DNA from: Prevotella sp.
GTDB taxonomy: Bacteria > Bacteroidota > Bacteroidia > Bacteroidales > Bacteroidaceae
Assembly (NCBI GenBank): GCA_020026195.1
Contig: JAHHQW010000064.1
Coordinates: 1 to 10,757, forward strand
DNA length: 10,757 nt
Direction of reading: 5' to 3'
Position 1 is the stretch's first letter; each line of letters starts with the position of its first letter. Shown here one piece after another: positions 1-7,032 of this stretch. The notes beneath the pieces were generated by a model. The model was not told the DNA's origin. It worked only from the letters and a program-made list of their open reading frames with translations, and did no database searches. The position numbers and the translations under genes are program-made.

Positions 1-19
1 TATTTACTGCCAGAGCCGT

Positions 20-769
20 TTAGGCTGGGCTAATTTTTAACGAACTATTGTAATTGATAAAAGAATGGTTGAACTCATGGACGAGAGTGGGCAGATATTC
101 CTTGTTGTACATAGGTCGGTCTTCTTTGTCCACATAATAACCTACAACGGCAAATACCTCTTTCATCTCCCCTTTCACATGTCTGTTTACACCATAATTT
201 CCACCACCGTTGCAAAAGCCTATAATGATGGAAAATTTTTCTTGTGGCTCTTTGCCATAAAAGACATGATACCAGCCTGCATCAAAATATTTCATGACAT
301 TTTCCCGATACGATTGCAAACCTTTTTCATAAAGGTCATGATGTGTTTTAAAAAAGCCGTTGAAATCAGATTCCTTATAGAAATTGTTGAGCACTGACAG
401 AAAATCAGCCTTATCCACGTTTGCCCATCGTTTTTCTAATGTGGGTGTTTCTTCTTCAATCAACGAAAGTGAGCCATTATGATTATTCAGATGAACAGCC
501 ATCGACATCACCGCATCATAAGAAATGCCGTGTTCTCTTCTTAGTCTCTGCATATACTTTACGGCAGGATGATCTGCATATCTGTTAAAATGCGCATCTA
601 TATCCCTGATATACTTACCGGCAATGTCCATGTTATATTCAGAATAACCTGCCATACGCGACAGGATGCTCATGAGTTCAACGTTTTCGTTTACCTGTGG
701 CATTAATGACTTTGCCTTCGCACAAAGACTTGCAACGAACAAGGCCAAAAGGACAATACATTTTTTCAT
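20..769 (-). CDS. Secreted HExxH metalloprotease-like protein (DUF4932 type), apparently truncated
   Basis: 249 codons from ATG at 769 to TAA at 20-22. The N-terminus is a signal peptide: MKK, a hydrophobic run IVLLALFVASL, then AKA at residues 17-19 as the likely signal peptidase I site, so the protein should be exported. Residues 231-235 are HEFNH, a zinc-binding HExxH motif preceded by LPTLV. This arrangement, together with the GFCNGGGNYG stretch at 184-193, resembles the DUF4932 family of Bacteroidales. From memory, members of that family are clearly longer (roughly 400 residues or more). Here the frame stops 14 residues after the second His, so no downstream Glu that could serve as third zinc ligand is present. 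One base deleted from the C-run near position 28-30 would explain this, because the shifted frame (PSLNGSGSK) stays open to the window edge. The gene is either a fresh pseudogene, a short variant or a sequencing error. The substrate is unknown. Confidence 0.62.
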   Translation of the reverse strand: MKKCIVLLALFVASLCAKAKSLMPQVNENVELMSILSRMAGYSEYNMDIAGKYIRDIDAHFNRYADHPAVKYMQRLRREHGISYDAVMSMAVHLNNHNGSLSLIEEETPTLEKRWANVDKADFLSVLNNFYKESDFNGFFKTHHDLYEKGLQSYRENVMKYFDAGWYHVFYGKEPQEKFSIIIGFCNGGGNYGVNRHVKGEMKEVFAVVGYYVDKEDRPMYNKEYLPTLVHEFNHSFINYNSSLKISPA

Positions 770-1105
770 ATTAAATTCGTTACTTATTGGTTAATTTCAA
801 ATTCCAGTTTTTATATCAGTATCTTGAAGCGATGTATTACGTTTCAGACCTGCTGCTTTGTCTTTCGCATGATTTTTACGCAATACGGACTTACTTCTGT
901 TTTACACCAGATATACTGACATATACTCTTGATTAAACATTCATTGTTATGCAAAGTAAACAAAAATATTTAGATTACATGATATATTAAAGAACATTTC
1001 ACTGAAACATTTACTTATACCATATTTACCAAAACTCTCTTTACGCAGTTCCTTTGTTCCTCAATATATATGTCTATGCTGTAATTATCAGACTAAAGGT
1101 TACAT
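770..1105. other. AT-rich intergenic stretch
   Basis: This lies upstream of the truncated metalloprotease gene, whose promoter should be here. The only -7-like match on the minus strand is TTACTTTG, at about 950-957. It has one mismatch to TAnnTTTG and no TTG at the right distance, so I do not call it. No protein-coding frame, tRNA or repeat is recognisable. Confidence 0.5.
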
Positions 1106-1142
1106 AAAAAAGGTGAAGATCAAAACGAATTCGACCTTCACC
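1106..1142 (-). terminator. Intrinsic terminator of candidate RNA B
   Basis: In the minus-strand RNA a 10-bp stem (GGUGAAGGUC with GAUCUUCACC) closes an 11-nt loop and runs straight into six U. One pair is G·U. On the plus strand it would be an A-C mismatch and no U-run would follow, so the terminator works leftward. Confidence 0.75.
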
Positions 1143-1260
1143 AACTTTAAAAACAATTACTGTATTTTATTTATTACTATCACCTATGCGATGTTATGGA
1201 TATGTAAATAACATGACGTTTACATCTCGCTATGTATTACTTATTTACTTCTTTATTTTC
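1106..1260 (-). ncRNA. Candidate small RNA B, about 155 nt
   Basis: Inferred transcription unit with no credible ORF. A promoter (-33 TTG, 20 nt, -7 TAAATTTG) at 1267-1297 predicts a start near 1260, and a strong intrinsic terminator ends it at 1106-1142. Inside, two perfect heptamer pairs exist: 1202-1208 with 1219-1225, and 1191-1197 with 1208-1214. They interleave, so the RNA could form an H-type pseudoknot or switch between two hairpins. The plus-strand 96-codon frame across this region (1186-1476) has no promoter, an unconvincing composition and no recognisable domain. The RNA shares its promoter architecture with candidate RNA A at 1808-2028, but the bodies are not obviously homologous. 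I do not recognise it as 6S, SRP, tmRNA or RNase P RNA. A cis-acting or mRNA-targeting role cannot be read from the sequence. Confidence 0.5.
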
Positions 1261-1266
1261 ACTCTG

Positions 1267-1297
1267 CAAATTTACTTAATATGTAATCATTACACAA
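1267..1297 (-). promoter_or_regulatory. Bacteroidetes-type promoter of candidate RNA B
   Basis: The minus strand reads TTG, 20 nt, TAAATTTG, matching the -33/-7 consensus of the primary sigma factor in Bacteroidetes. The spacer equals that of the promoter at 2035-2065. The expected start is about 7 nt downstream of the -7 box. Confidence 0.6.
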
Positions 1298-1313
1298 TAC
1301 CTAAAAATAAGTA
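1298..1313. promoter_or_regulatory. Operator-like element abutting the RNA B promoter
   Basis: TACCTAAAAATAAGTA directly follows the CAA (minus-strand TTG) of the -33 box. It matches the perfect palindrome at 2066-2081 at 13 of 16 positions and sits at the identical distance from its promoter. It is an imperfect palindrome itself. A shared regulator, or an extended promoter element TTAGGTATTG, would explain the match. Confidence 0.45.
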
Positions 1314-1807
1314 TTATGCAAATTACACTGTGAACGGATGGGATATATTTCTTTTTACAAAGTGTTCTTCTTTGTTACGGATGCGGCATATTTATGACGG
1401 ACATACTTTATTTTTACCACTAAAATGTCATACTGTCTGCCACGACCTACAACATAATTTCGCTGCATCATCGTAACTGTCCAGTCCCATCGGACGGCAT
1501 TGCGCAACCATACCTTTTAACCTCTTATAAGGCAGAAACTACTATACACGTGCCTGTAAACTGTAACATGCCTTACACCATGCCGACATACATGTACCAG
1601 CATGTGTACACACGTCTGTCTGCATATAACACGAAACGACACATGACAGTTTTCTACGAATACTTGCCAAAAGATGTAAATGAATATACTGAAAGGAAAA
1701 CTGCAACTGAGGACCGAAGAAAAATATTTCGATACAGAACATGAATTAACGTGCAGCCATGTATGAAAGACGACGGGAAAAAATACATATGTGTATCTGT
1801 CAGTGAC
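1314..1807. other. Gene-free stretch between the two candidate RNAs
   Basis: About 490 bp. Two overlapping short frames (1542-1742 minus, 66 codons; 1550-1744 plus, 64 codons) look like chance: they are Cys/His/Tyr-rich, lack promoters and show no domain. The stretch 1565-1605 contains four CATG in under 40 bp, without a clear repeat unit. No terminator or promoter of good quality was found. Confidence 0.5.
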
Positions 1808-1839
1808 AAAAAAGCGGCAACTTACAAAAGCTACCGCTT
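1808..1839 (-). terminator. Intrinsic terminator of candidate RNA A
   Basis: The minus-strand RNA has a 12-bp stem, AAGCGGUAGCUU with AAGUUGCCGCUU, closed by the loop UUGU and followed by six U. Two pairs are U·G or G·U wobbles that would be A-C mismatches in a plus-strand RNA. This fixes the direction as leftward. It would also stop read-through from the lipoprotein genes. Confidence 0.8.
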
Positions 1840-2028
1840 AAATTTGGATTTAATTCCATCTGTCTGTAATAAATCTTAGATACATGATTAGACACTGTGA
1901 TTCCCGACTCTTCGGGCGTGAAGGAAATGTATCATTCCTAATATATCACCAACTTATACAGTTAAAGTGATTTTCGCTTTTTACCATTAAAAGAACATAT
2001 AAAAATTCTACAATATTTTTATTCTATC
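1808..2028 (-). ncRNA. Candidate small RNA A, about 220 nt
   Basis: Inferred independent transcript between a near-consensus promoter (2035-2065) and a strong terminator (1808-1839), with no ORF longer than about 15 codons. The middle can fold into one rod: 1879-1885 pairs perfectly with 1927-1933 (GATACAT/ATGTATC), with TTAG/CTAA possible just outside, and a G/C-rich apical hairpin (CCCGA, 4-nt loop, TCGGG) lies at 1903-1916. A long hairpin with internal loops recalls 6S-like RNAs. However, I see no conserved 6S sequence, and the SRP core GGAAG motif is absent. An alternative is that it is only the 3' untranslated tail of the lipoprotein operon ending at 2104, but the strong promoter just downstream of that operon argues for a separate RNA. 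Confidence 0.55.
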
Positions 2029-2034
2029 TGCTTG

Positions 2035-2065
2035 CAAAGATAATACGTTGACAGATAACACGCAA
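2035..2065 (-). promoter_or_regulatory. Bacteroidetes-type promoter of candidate RNA A
   Basis: The minus strand reads TTG, 20 nt, TATCTTTG, a full match to the -7 consensus TAnnTTTG with the -33 TTG at the usual distance. It lies 39 nt past the stop codon of the YiiX-like gene and points away from it, so it cannot serve that gene. Confidence 0.68.
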
Positions 2066-2081
2066 TACCTAATATTAGGTA
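2066..2081. promoter_or_regulatory. Perfect 16-bp palindrome at the RNA A promoter
   Basis: TACCTAATATTAGGTA equals its own reverse complement and touches the -33 TTG. This is a usual place for an activator site, or for a repressor site overlapping the -33 region. A 13/16 copy occupies the same place at the RNA B promoter (1298-1313). No U-run follows, so it is unlikely to be the terminator of the upstream gene. Confidence 0.55.
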
Positions 2082-2103
2082 AAATTACATTTTCAAGGAC
2101 GAA

Positions 2104-2697
2104 TCACCTGTTTCTCAGCACTATTCTGAAATATTTAGGATTAAAGAACTGAGTAAAACTGTGACTTTCTTTCTCATTAATAATTCCTACTCCGAGACTG
2201 TCGTTAAGTATTCGCATGGGCAGTTCGGAGCAGAAAAACTCCACAGTGTCTTTTACATCAACCTCCCAGTCAAACTTCTTGCCCATTTCCAAATATCTTA
2301 ATGCACCGTTGGCAAGACATTCTCCGCTGCCGCCGTTGTAACGAACCACCGAGACAGTGCCGGGAACGCTCTCGTCGGTGAAATCGTCGATTGTACATTT
2401 CTGAATACCATCCGTACCCGACACCTCGTCGGCAAGGCAGTGCACCACATCTATGCTGTCGCCCCTGCGCACCACAATTCCGCAGTGCGAGACACCTAAC
2501 GAATCGTTAAGCGCCCCTACTATTGCAGTGCTGAGCATTCCGTGTCCACGGCGCATTATGATGTCGCCCGACATTAACAGAGCCTTATCACCATCATTAA
2601 GGCGATAAGGCTCGTGCTTTATTTCATTCTTACATGAAGAAAAGAGGATACTCAGTGCTGTAAGTAAAAATATTATTTTGTTACTACGACTTTCCAC
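2104..2697 (-). CDS. YiiX-like permuted papain-fold (NlpC/P60-related) lipoprotein
   Basis: 197 codons. Residues 1-22 form a lipoprotein signal with lipobox LFSSC, so Cys22 would be lipidated and the protein membrane-anchored outside the cytoplasm. The rest fits the YiiX/YebB family (DUF830, a circularly permuted NlpC/P60 fold): SGDIIMRR at 43-50, the likely catalytic His71 in SHCGIV, FDW at 142-144, and the likely nucleophile Cys156 in FFCSEL. The His-before-Cys order is the permuted arrangement. Family members are thiol hydrolases; the substrate (peptide, acyl or cell-wall amide) is not evident here. The start is GTG at 2697, since an in-frame TGA lies two codons upstream and no ATG precedes the signal peptide. 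It overlaps the upstream lipoprotein gene by 25 nt, so translational coupling is likely. The hydrolase assignment is fairly sure, the substrate unknown. Confidence 0.82.
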   Translation of the reverse strand: MESRSNKIIFLLTALSILFSSCKNEIKHEPYRLNDGDKALLMSGDIIMRRGHGMLSTAIVGALNDSLGVSHCGIVVRRGDSIDVVHCLADEVSGTDGIQKCTIDDFTDESVPGTVSVVRYNGGSGECLANGALRYLEMGKKFDWEVDVKDTVEFFCSELPMRILNDSLGVGIINEKESHSFTQFFNPKYFRIVLRNR

Positions 2698-3071
2698 TCG
2701 TCATTAATCTTTTTCAGGTCTAACGTTTCTTCGTTCGACTTTTCTGAAACCTTATGTTCCAATATATCGTAATAATTAGTAATCCTTACGTCTACAGAAG
2801 CTTTCGTGCCGTCCTCCGACACCTCGCTCCTAATTACCTCCACGTCTGGGTCGGTGGCTTTAAACTCTTCCAGATACTTTGCAGCTATTGACAGCATCAT
2901 AGAAACGGCTGTTCTCGACTCCTTTGTGCAGTAAGAGATGGCCTTGTCCGAATCGGCTGTGTAGATAGCTTTCGTGAATTTAACTGCTGTTCCCTCAGGA
3001 CCGTTGCTGCTACATGAAGAAAGGGCGATTGTCAGCGCAATGAGGCATATAAAATTGAGTATACTTTTCAT
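2673..3071 (-). CDS. DUF4878-like lipoprotein
   Basis: 132 codons from ATG at 3071. The N-terminus is a lipoprotein signal: MKSILN, hydrophobic to residue 17, lipobox ALSSC with Cys20. The mature part has the look of the DUF4878/NTF2-like family: GPEGTAVKFTKAIYTAD near the start (helix with the P-x-x-x-A-x-x-F pattern), a long helix around 57-72, alternating beta strands, and the closing INDEWKVVV motif. Such proteins are small alpha-beta cone folds that bind ligands or partners without known catalysis. It is the first gene of a two-gene unit with the YiiX-like hydrolase (25-nt overlap), so the two envelope proteins may act together; that is inference. A -7-like TATATTTG lies about 58 nt upstream of the start. 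Confidence 0.75.
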   Translation of the reverse strand: MKSILNFICLIALTIALSSCSSNGPEGTAVKFTKAIYTADSDKAISYCTKESRTAVSMMLSIAAKYLEEFKATDPDVEVIRSEVSEDGTKASVDVRITNYYDILEHKVSEKSNEETLDLKKINDEWKVVVTK

Positions 3072-3128
3072 ACCAGTTATATTTATAAGTTCTTTGTTTT
3101 TTATATGTTATTACTTATACTGTCAAAG

Positions 3129-3136
3129 CAAATATA
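3129..3136 (-). promoter_or_regulatory. Possible -7 box for the lipoprotein pair
   Basis: The minus-strand TATATTTG matches TAnnTTTG and would start transcription about 50 nt before the ATG at 3071. No TTG stands 19-21 nt upstream, so support is only partial. Confidence 0.35.
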
Positions 3137-3353
3137 CATATTTAATTTGGAAATTATTGTATGGAAGCACATGTATTTACGCGTTTTAAACTTTATTTAA
3201 ATCTAATGAAGAGATATTAATAAAGTAAGGGCATAAATTGTGTTATTTTGCACACAACATCGCCACAAAAATTATCATTTAGTATATTTCGGCATAATAT
3301 CAGCATCACAATGACAAGCAGAAAAAATCATCATATGTAAAAGGCACACAAAT

Positions 3354-3392
3354 AAAAAAAGGTACACCGCCATGTAACAGCAATGTACCTTT
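3354..3392 (-). terminator. Intrinsic terminator of nifJ
   Basis: A perfect 9-bp stem AAAGGTACA/TGTACCTTT encloses a 17-nt loop and is followed on the minus strand by seven T. It begins about 30 nt after the nifJ stop codon. Confidence 0.82.
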
Positions 3393-3423
3393 GAAAATTA
3401 TGAAAAATACAAATATTTCCTAA

Positions 3424-6400
3424 TTAGTTCTCAGCCTCATCGGTCCAGTCTTCGTTAGCCTTACGGAGGTAAGTCTTGTAACGGAGCTTAGCCATGTGCT
3501 CAGCTTCTGCGAAGAGTTCGTCTGCCTGATCGGGATAAGCCTTCTTAACAGAGAGGTAACGAACCTCACCGAGCAGGAAGTCACGGAACTTACTCCAGTC
3601 AGGAGCCTTAGAGTCGAGTGTGAACGGAGTCTCACCCTTAGCAGCCAGCTGCGGGTTGAAACGCCACAGATGCCAGTAACCGCATTCTACGGCACGAGCC
3701 TCTTCTGCCTGGCTCTTACCCATACCGCCCTTAGCCTTCAGACCGTGGTTGATACAAGGAGCGTAAGCGATGATAAGTGATGGTCCGGGATAAGCTTCAG
3801 CTTCGCGGATTGCACGCAGTGTCTGGTTGTTGTCGGCACCCATTGCAATCTGTGCTACGTAAACGTAACCGTATGTTGTAGCCATCATACCGAGGTCCTT
3901 CTTTCTGATTCTCTTACCCTGTGCAGCGAACTGAGCGATAGCACCGAGAGGAGTAGACTTAGAAGCCTGACCACCTGTGTTAGAGTAAACCTCTGTATCG
4001 AGAACGAGGATATTGATGTCTTCGCCTGTAGAGATTACATGGTCGAGACCACCGTAACCAATATCGTAAGAAGCACCGTCACCACCGATGATCCACTGGC
4101 TGCGCTTAACGAGATAGTGGTCGAGTTCCTTCAGTTCCTTGCAAACAGGACATCCGGCCTTAACACCTTCTTCGATGAACGGACGGAGTTTAGCGGCAGC
4201 AGCCTTAGAGCCTTCTGCGCTCTCCTTGTTGTCAATCCATTCCTGGCATGCAGCCTTCATTTCGTCGTTATGAAGTTCTTCGTTTTCGATTGTCTGGCTG
4301 AGGAGCAGTGTGATACGTTCCTTCATCTTCTTGTTACCAAGAACCATACCCATACCGAACTCGCAGAAGTCCTCGAACAGCGAGTTGTTGAATGCAGGAC
4401 CCTGACCCTTCTCGTTTGTACAGTAAGGTGTGTTAGGAACAGATGCCGAGTAGATTGAAGAACAACCTGTAGCATTGGCAATCATCTGACGGTCACCGAA
4501 GAGCTGTGAGATAAGCTTAACGTAAGGTGTCTCACCGCAACCTGCACAAGCACCAGAGAATTCGAAGAGAGGCTGAGCGAACTGTGAGTTCTTAGGACTC
4601 TGCTTAACGTCGATGAGATCCTGCTTGCTTGTTACATTGTGACGCAGATATTCCCATTCTGCTGCTGCCTTGTCGTCGCCAGCGAACGGAACCATTGTAA
4701 GAGCCTTCTCGCCGCGCTTGCCCGGACATACGTCAGCACAGTTACCGCAAGAGAGACAGTCCATAACGTCTACACCAACGATGAAGTGCATACCCTTCAT
4801 TTCTTTCGGAGCCATCATGTTGATTGTCTTACCGCCGAAGCTTTCATTCTCCTTGTCGTTAAGAACGAACGGACGGATTGCAGCGTGAGGACAAACGTAT
4901 GAACACTTGTTACACTGAATACAGTTATCGGGGTTCCATACTGGAACGAATGCACCGACACCGCGCTTTTCGTAAGTTGCAGTACCTGTCATCCATGTTC
5001 CGTCGGGAATCTTATGATTTACGAAGTCTGATACTTTCAGAAGGTCACCGGCCTGAGCGTTCATGGGTTCTACGATTTCCTTTACGAATGCAGGTGCTGC
5101 GGGACGCTTGTCGCCTTCATCCTCAAGGTTAGCCCATGCGGGATCAACTGTAAGTTTCTTGTACTCGCCACCACGATCTACGGCAGCGTAGTTCTTGTCT
5201 ACGACATCCTGACCCTTACGTCCGTAAGACTTAACGATGAATGCCTTCATCTGCTCAACGGCAAGGTCTACAGGAATAACGCCTGTGATACGGAAGAATG
5301 CGCTCTGGAGGATAGTGTTGGTACGGTTACCAAGACCGATTTCCTGTGCAATCTTTGTAGCGTTGATGTAGTAAACGTTGATGTTGTTCTGTGCGAAATA
5401 TCTCTTAACCTTGTTAGGCAGGAAGTTGATAAGTTCTTCTCCGTCGAAGATTGTGTTGAGAAGGAATGTACCGTTCTTCTGCAGACCACGTGTAACATCG
5501 TACATGTGGAGGTATGCCTGAACGTGGCATGCCACGAAGTTAGGAGTATTTACGAGATATGTAGAGCGGATCACTGAGTCACCGAAACGAAGGTGTGAAC
5601 AAGTGAAACCACCTGACTTCTTAGAGTCGTATGAGAAGTAAGCCTGACAGTGCTTGTCTGTGTTATCACCGATAATCTTAACTGAGTTCTTGTTAGCACC
5701 TACGGTACCATCGGCACCGAGTCCGTAGAACTTAGCTTCGAACATACCCTCACCGCCGAGAGCAATCTCTTCGCGCAGAGGAAGTGATGTGAATGTAACG
5801 TCATCAACGATACCGAGTGTGAAGTGATCCTTCGGCTCGTTCATTGCGAGGTTATCGAATACTGACAGAATCTGTGCAGGAGTTGTATCGTGTGAACCAA
5901 GTCCGTAACGACCGCCTACGATTGTAGGATGGTTCTCCTGTGCATAGAATGCAGACTTAACGTCGAGGTAAAGAGGTTCGCCTTCTGCGCCCGGTTCCTT
6001 AGTACGGTCGAGTACTGCGATACGCTTGCAAGTAGCAGGAACAGCTGCGAGCAGGTGCTTTGCAGAGAACGGACGGAAGAGGTGTACGCTGACAGCACCA
6101 ACCTTCTGACCCTGAGCGTTCAGGTAATCGATAGCCTCCTTAGCTGCCTCGTTGGCAGAACCCATGAGGATGATTACGCGGTCGGCATCTTCAGCACCGT
6201 AGTATGTAAAGAGGTCGTATTTACGGCCTGTGATCTTGCTGATTTCTTTCATGTAGCCCTGTACAATCTCAGGAACAGCTTCGTAGTACTTGTTACTTGC
6301 CTCACGATGTGTAAAGAAGATATCGGGGTTTTCTGCTGTACCTCTTGTTACAGGATGTTCAGGTGACATTGCGCGGTTACGGAAACGCTTTACAGCTTCC

Positions 6401-6993
6401 ATGTCGAGCAGCGGCTTGATGTCGCTTGCTTCTACGCGTTCGATCTTCTGGATTTCGTGTGATGTACGGAAACCGTCGAAGAAGTTAATGAAAGGAACAC
6501 TTGCCTTAAGCGCTGACAAGTGAGCGACAGCTGTAAGGTCCATGACTTCCTGTACTGAGTTCTCGCAAAGCATTGCGAAACCTGTCTGGCGGCAAGCCAT
6601 AACGTCACTGTGATCACCAAAGATGTTAAGTGCATGTGTAGCGAGCGAACGTGCTGATACATCAAACACACAGGGAAGCATTTCACCTGCAATCTTGTAC
6701 ATATTGGGAATCATAAGAAGAAGACCCTGAGAGGCTGTGAATGTTGTAGTAAGTGCACCTGCCTGGAGTGAACCGTGTACAGCACCTGCTGCACCACCTT
6801 CAGACTGCATTTCCTGCAGCATTACCGTCTGACCAAAGAAGTTCTTTCTACCAAGTGCAGACCACTCGTCAACGTGCTCTGCCATAGGTGATGACGGAGT
6901 AATGGGGTAAATTGCTGCTACCTCAGTAAACATGTAACTGATGTGTGCCGCAGCTTCATTACCATCGCATGTAATAAATTTTTTCTCTTTCAT
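3424..6993 (-). CDS. nifJ: Pyruvate:ferredoxin (flavodoxin) oxidoreductase
   Basis: This 1189-residue single-chain enzyme oxidatively decarboxylates pyruvate with CoA to acetyl-CoA and CO2 and passes two electrons to ferredoxin or flavodoxin. It is the central step from pyruvate in anaerobic Bacteroidales. Domains run in the usual order: the pyrimidine-binding N-terminal domain (PITPSSPMAEH at 30-40, Glu65), a transketolase-C-like domain (about 265-380), the gamma domain (GLGADGTVGANKNSVKIIG around 424-442), the EKR-type linker (about 600-660), and a two-[4Fe-4S] ferredoxin domain with Cys 691/694/697/701 and 746/749/752/756. The C-terminal thiamine-diphosphate domain follows, with GDGASYDIGYGG at 971-982 and EVYSNTGGQ at 1001-1009. 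The proximal cluster ligands Cys816, 819, 844 and 1080 are all present. Length and motifs are complete, so it should be active. It lies 39 bp after an ATPase gene, with only a one-mismatch -7 (TTGATTTG) in the gap; the true promoter may lie inside that gene. Confidence 0.97.
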   Translation of the reverse strand: MKEKKFITCDGNEAAAHISYMFTEVAAIYPITPSSPMAEHVDEWSALGRKNFFGQTVMLQEMQSEGGAAGAVHGSLQAGALTTTFTASQGLLLMIPNMYKIAGEMLPCVFDVSARSLATHALNIFGDHSDVMACRQTGFAMLCENSVQEVMDLTAVAHLSALKASVPFINFFDGFRTSHEIQKIERVEASDIKPLLDMEAVKRFRNRAMSPEHPVTRGTAENPDIFFTHREASNKYYEAVPEIVQGYMKEISKITGRKYDLFTYYGAEDADRVIILMGSANEAAKEAIDYLNAQGQKVGAVSVHLFRPFSAKHLLAAVPATCKRIAVLDRTKEPGAEGEPLYLDVKSAFYAQENHPTIVGGRYGLGSHDTTPAQILSVFDNLAMNEPKDHFTLGIVDDVTFTSLPLREEIALGGEGMFEAKFYGLGADGTVGANKNSVKIIGDNTDKHCQAYFSYDSKKSGGFTCSHLRFGDSVIRSTYLVNTPNFVACHVQAYLHMYDVTRGLQKNGTFLLNTIFDGEELINFLPNKVKRYFAQNNINVYYINATKIAQEIGLGNRTNTILQSAFFRITGVIPVDLAVEQMKAFIVKSYGRKGQDVVDKNYAAVDRGGEYKKLTVDPAWANLEDEGDKRPAAPAFVKEIVEPMNAQAGDLLKVSDFVNHKIPDGTWMTGTATYEKRGVGAFVPVWNPDNCIQCNKCSYVCPHAAIRPFVLNDKENESFGGKTINMMAPKEMKGMHFIVGVDVMDCLSCGNCADVCPGKRGEKALTMVPFAGDDKAAAEWEYLRHNVTSKQDLIDVKQSPKNSQFAQPLFEFSGACAGCGETPYVKLISQLFGDRQMIANATGCSSIYSASVPNTPYCTNEKGQGPAFNNSLFEDFCEFGMGMVLGNKKMKERITLLLSQTIENEELHNDEMKAACQEWIDNKESAEGSKAAAAKLRPFIEEGVKAGCPVCKELKELDHYLVKRSQWIIGGDGASYDIGYGGLDHVISTGEDINILVLDTEVYSNTGGQASKSTPLGAIAQFAAQGKRIRKKDLGMMATTYGYVYVAQIAMGADNNQTLRAIREAEAYPGPSLIIAYAPCINHGLKAKGGMGKSQAEEARAVECGYWHLWRFNPQLAAKGETPFTLDSKAPDWSKFRDFLLGEVRYLSVKKAYPDQADELFAEAEHMAKLRYKTYLRKANEDWTDEAEN

Positions 6994-7032
6994 CGTAAAA
7001 ATATTTATATTAATTCCATAATGTTATTCAAA

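Larger units (their letters stand above)
3072..3423. other. Intergenic region between nifJ and the lipoprotein pair
   Basis: 352 bp without a gene. Both flanking genes point left. It holds the nifJ terminator (3354-3392), a perfect 6-bp hairpin TTGTGT/ACACAA with an 8-nt loop at 3238-3257, and the probable lipoprotein promoter near 3129. The rest is AT-rich and featureless. Confidence 0.6.

Noticed and set aside
1186..1476. Plus-strand 96-codon frame
   Set aside because: It has no promoter, no recognisable domain and an odd Tyr/Phe/Cys/His-rich composition, and it overlaps the better supported minus-strand RNA unit.
1565..1605. CATG-rich patch
   Set aside because: Four CATG in about 40 bp, but with no constant unit or spacing; probably chance.
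1542..1744. Opposed 64- and 66-codon frames
   Set aside because: They are mutually overlapping on opposite strands, without leaders, domains or credible composition.
1838..1845. Plus-strand TAAATTTG as a promoter
   Set aside because: No TTG at 19-21 nt upstream, it overlaps the RNA A terminator, and no gene lies downstream on the plus strand.
1808..2028. Naming candidate RNA A as 6S or SRP RNA
   Set aside because: A long hairpin is possible, but no conserved 6S sequence or SRP core motif was found.
4039..6692. Several open frames opposite to or shifted within nifJ
   Set aside because: They are shadows of the strongly biased nifJ codons.
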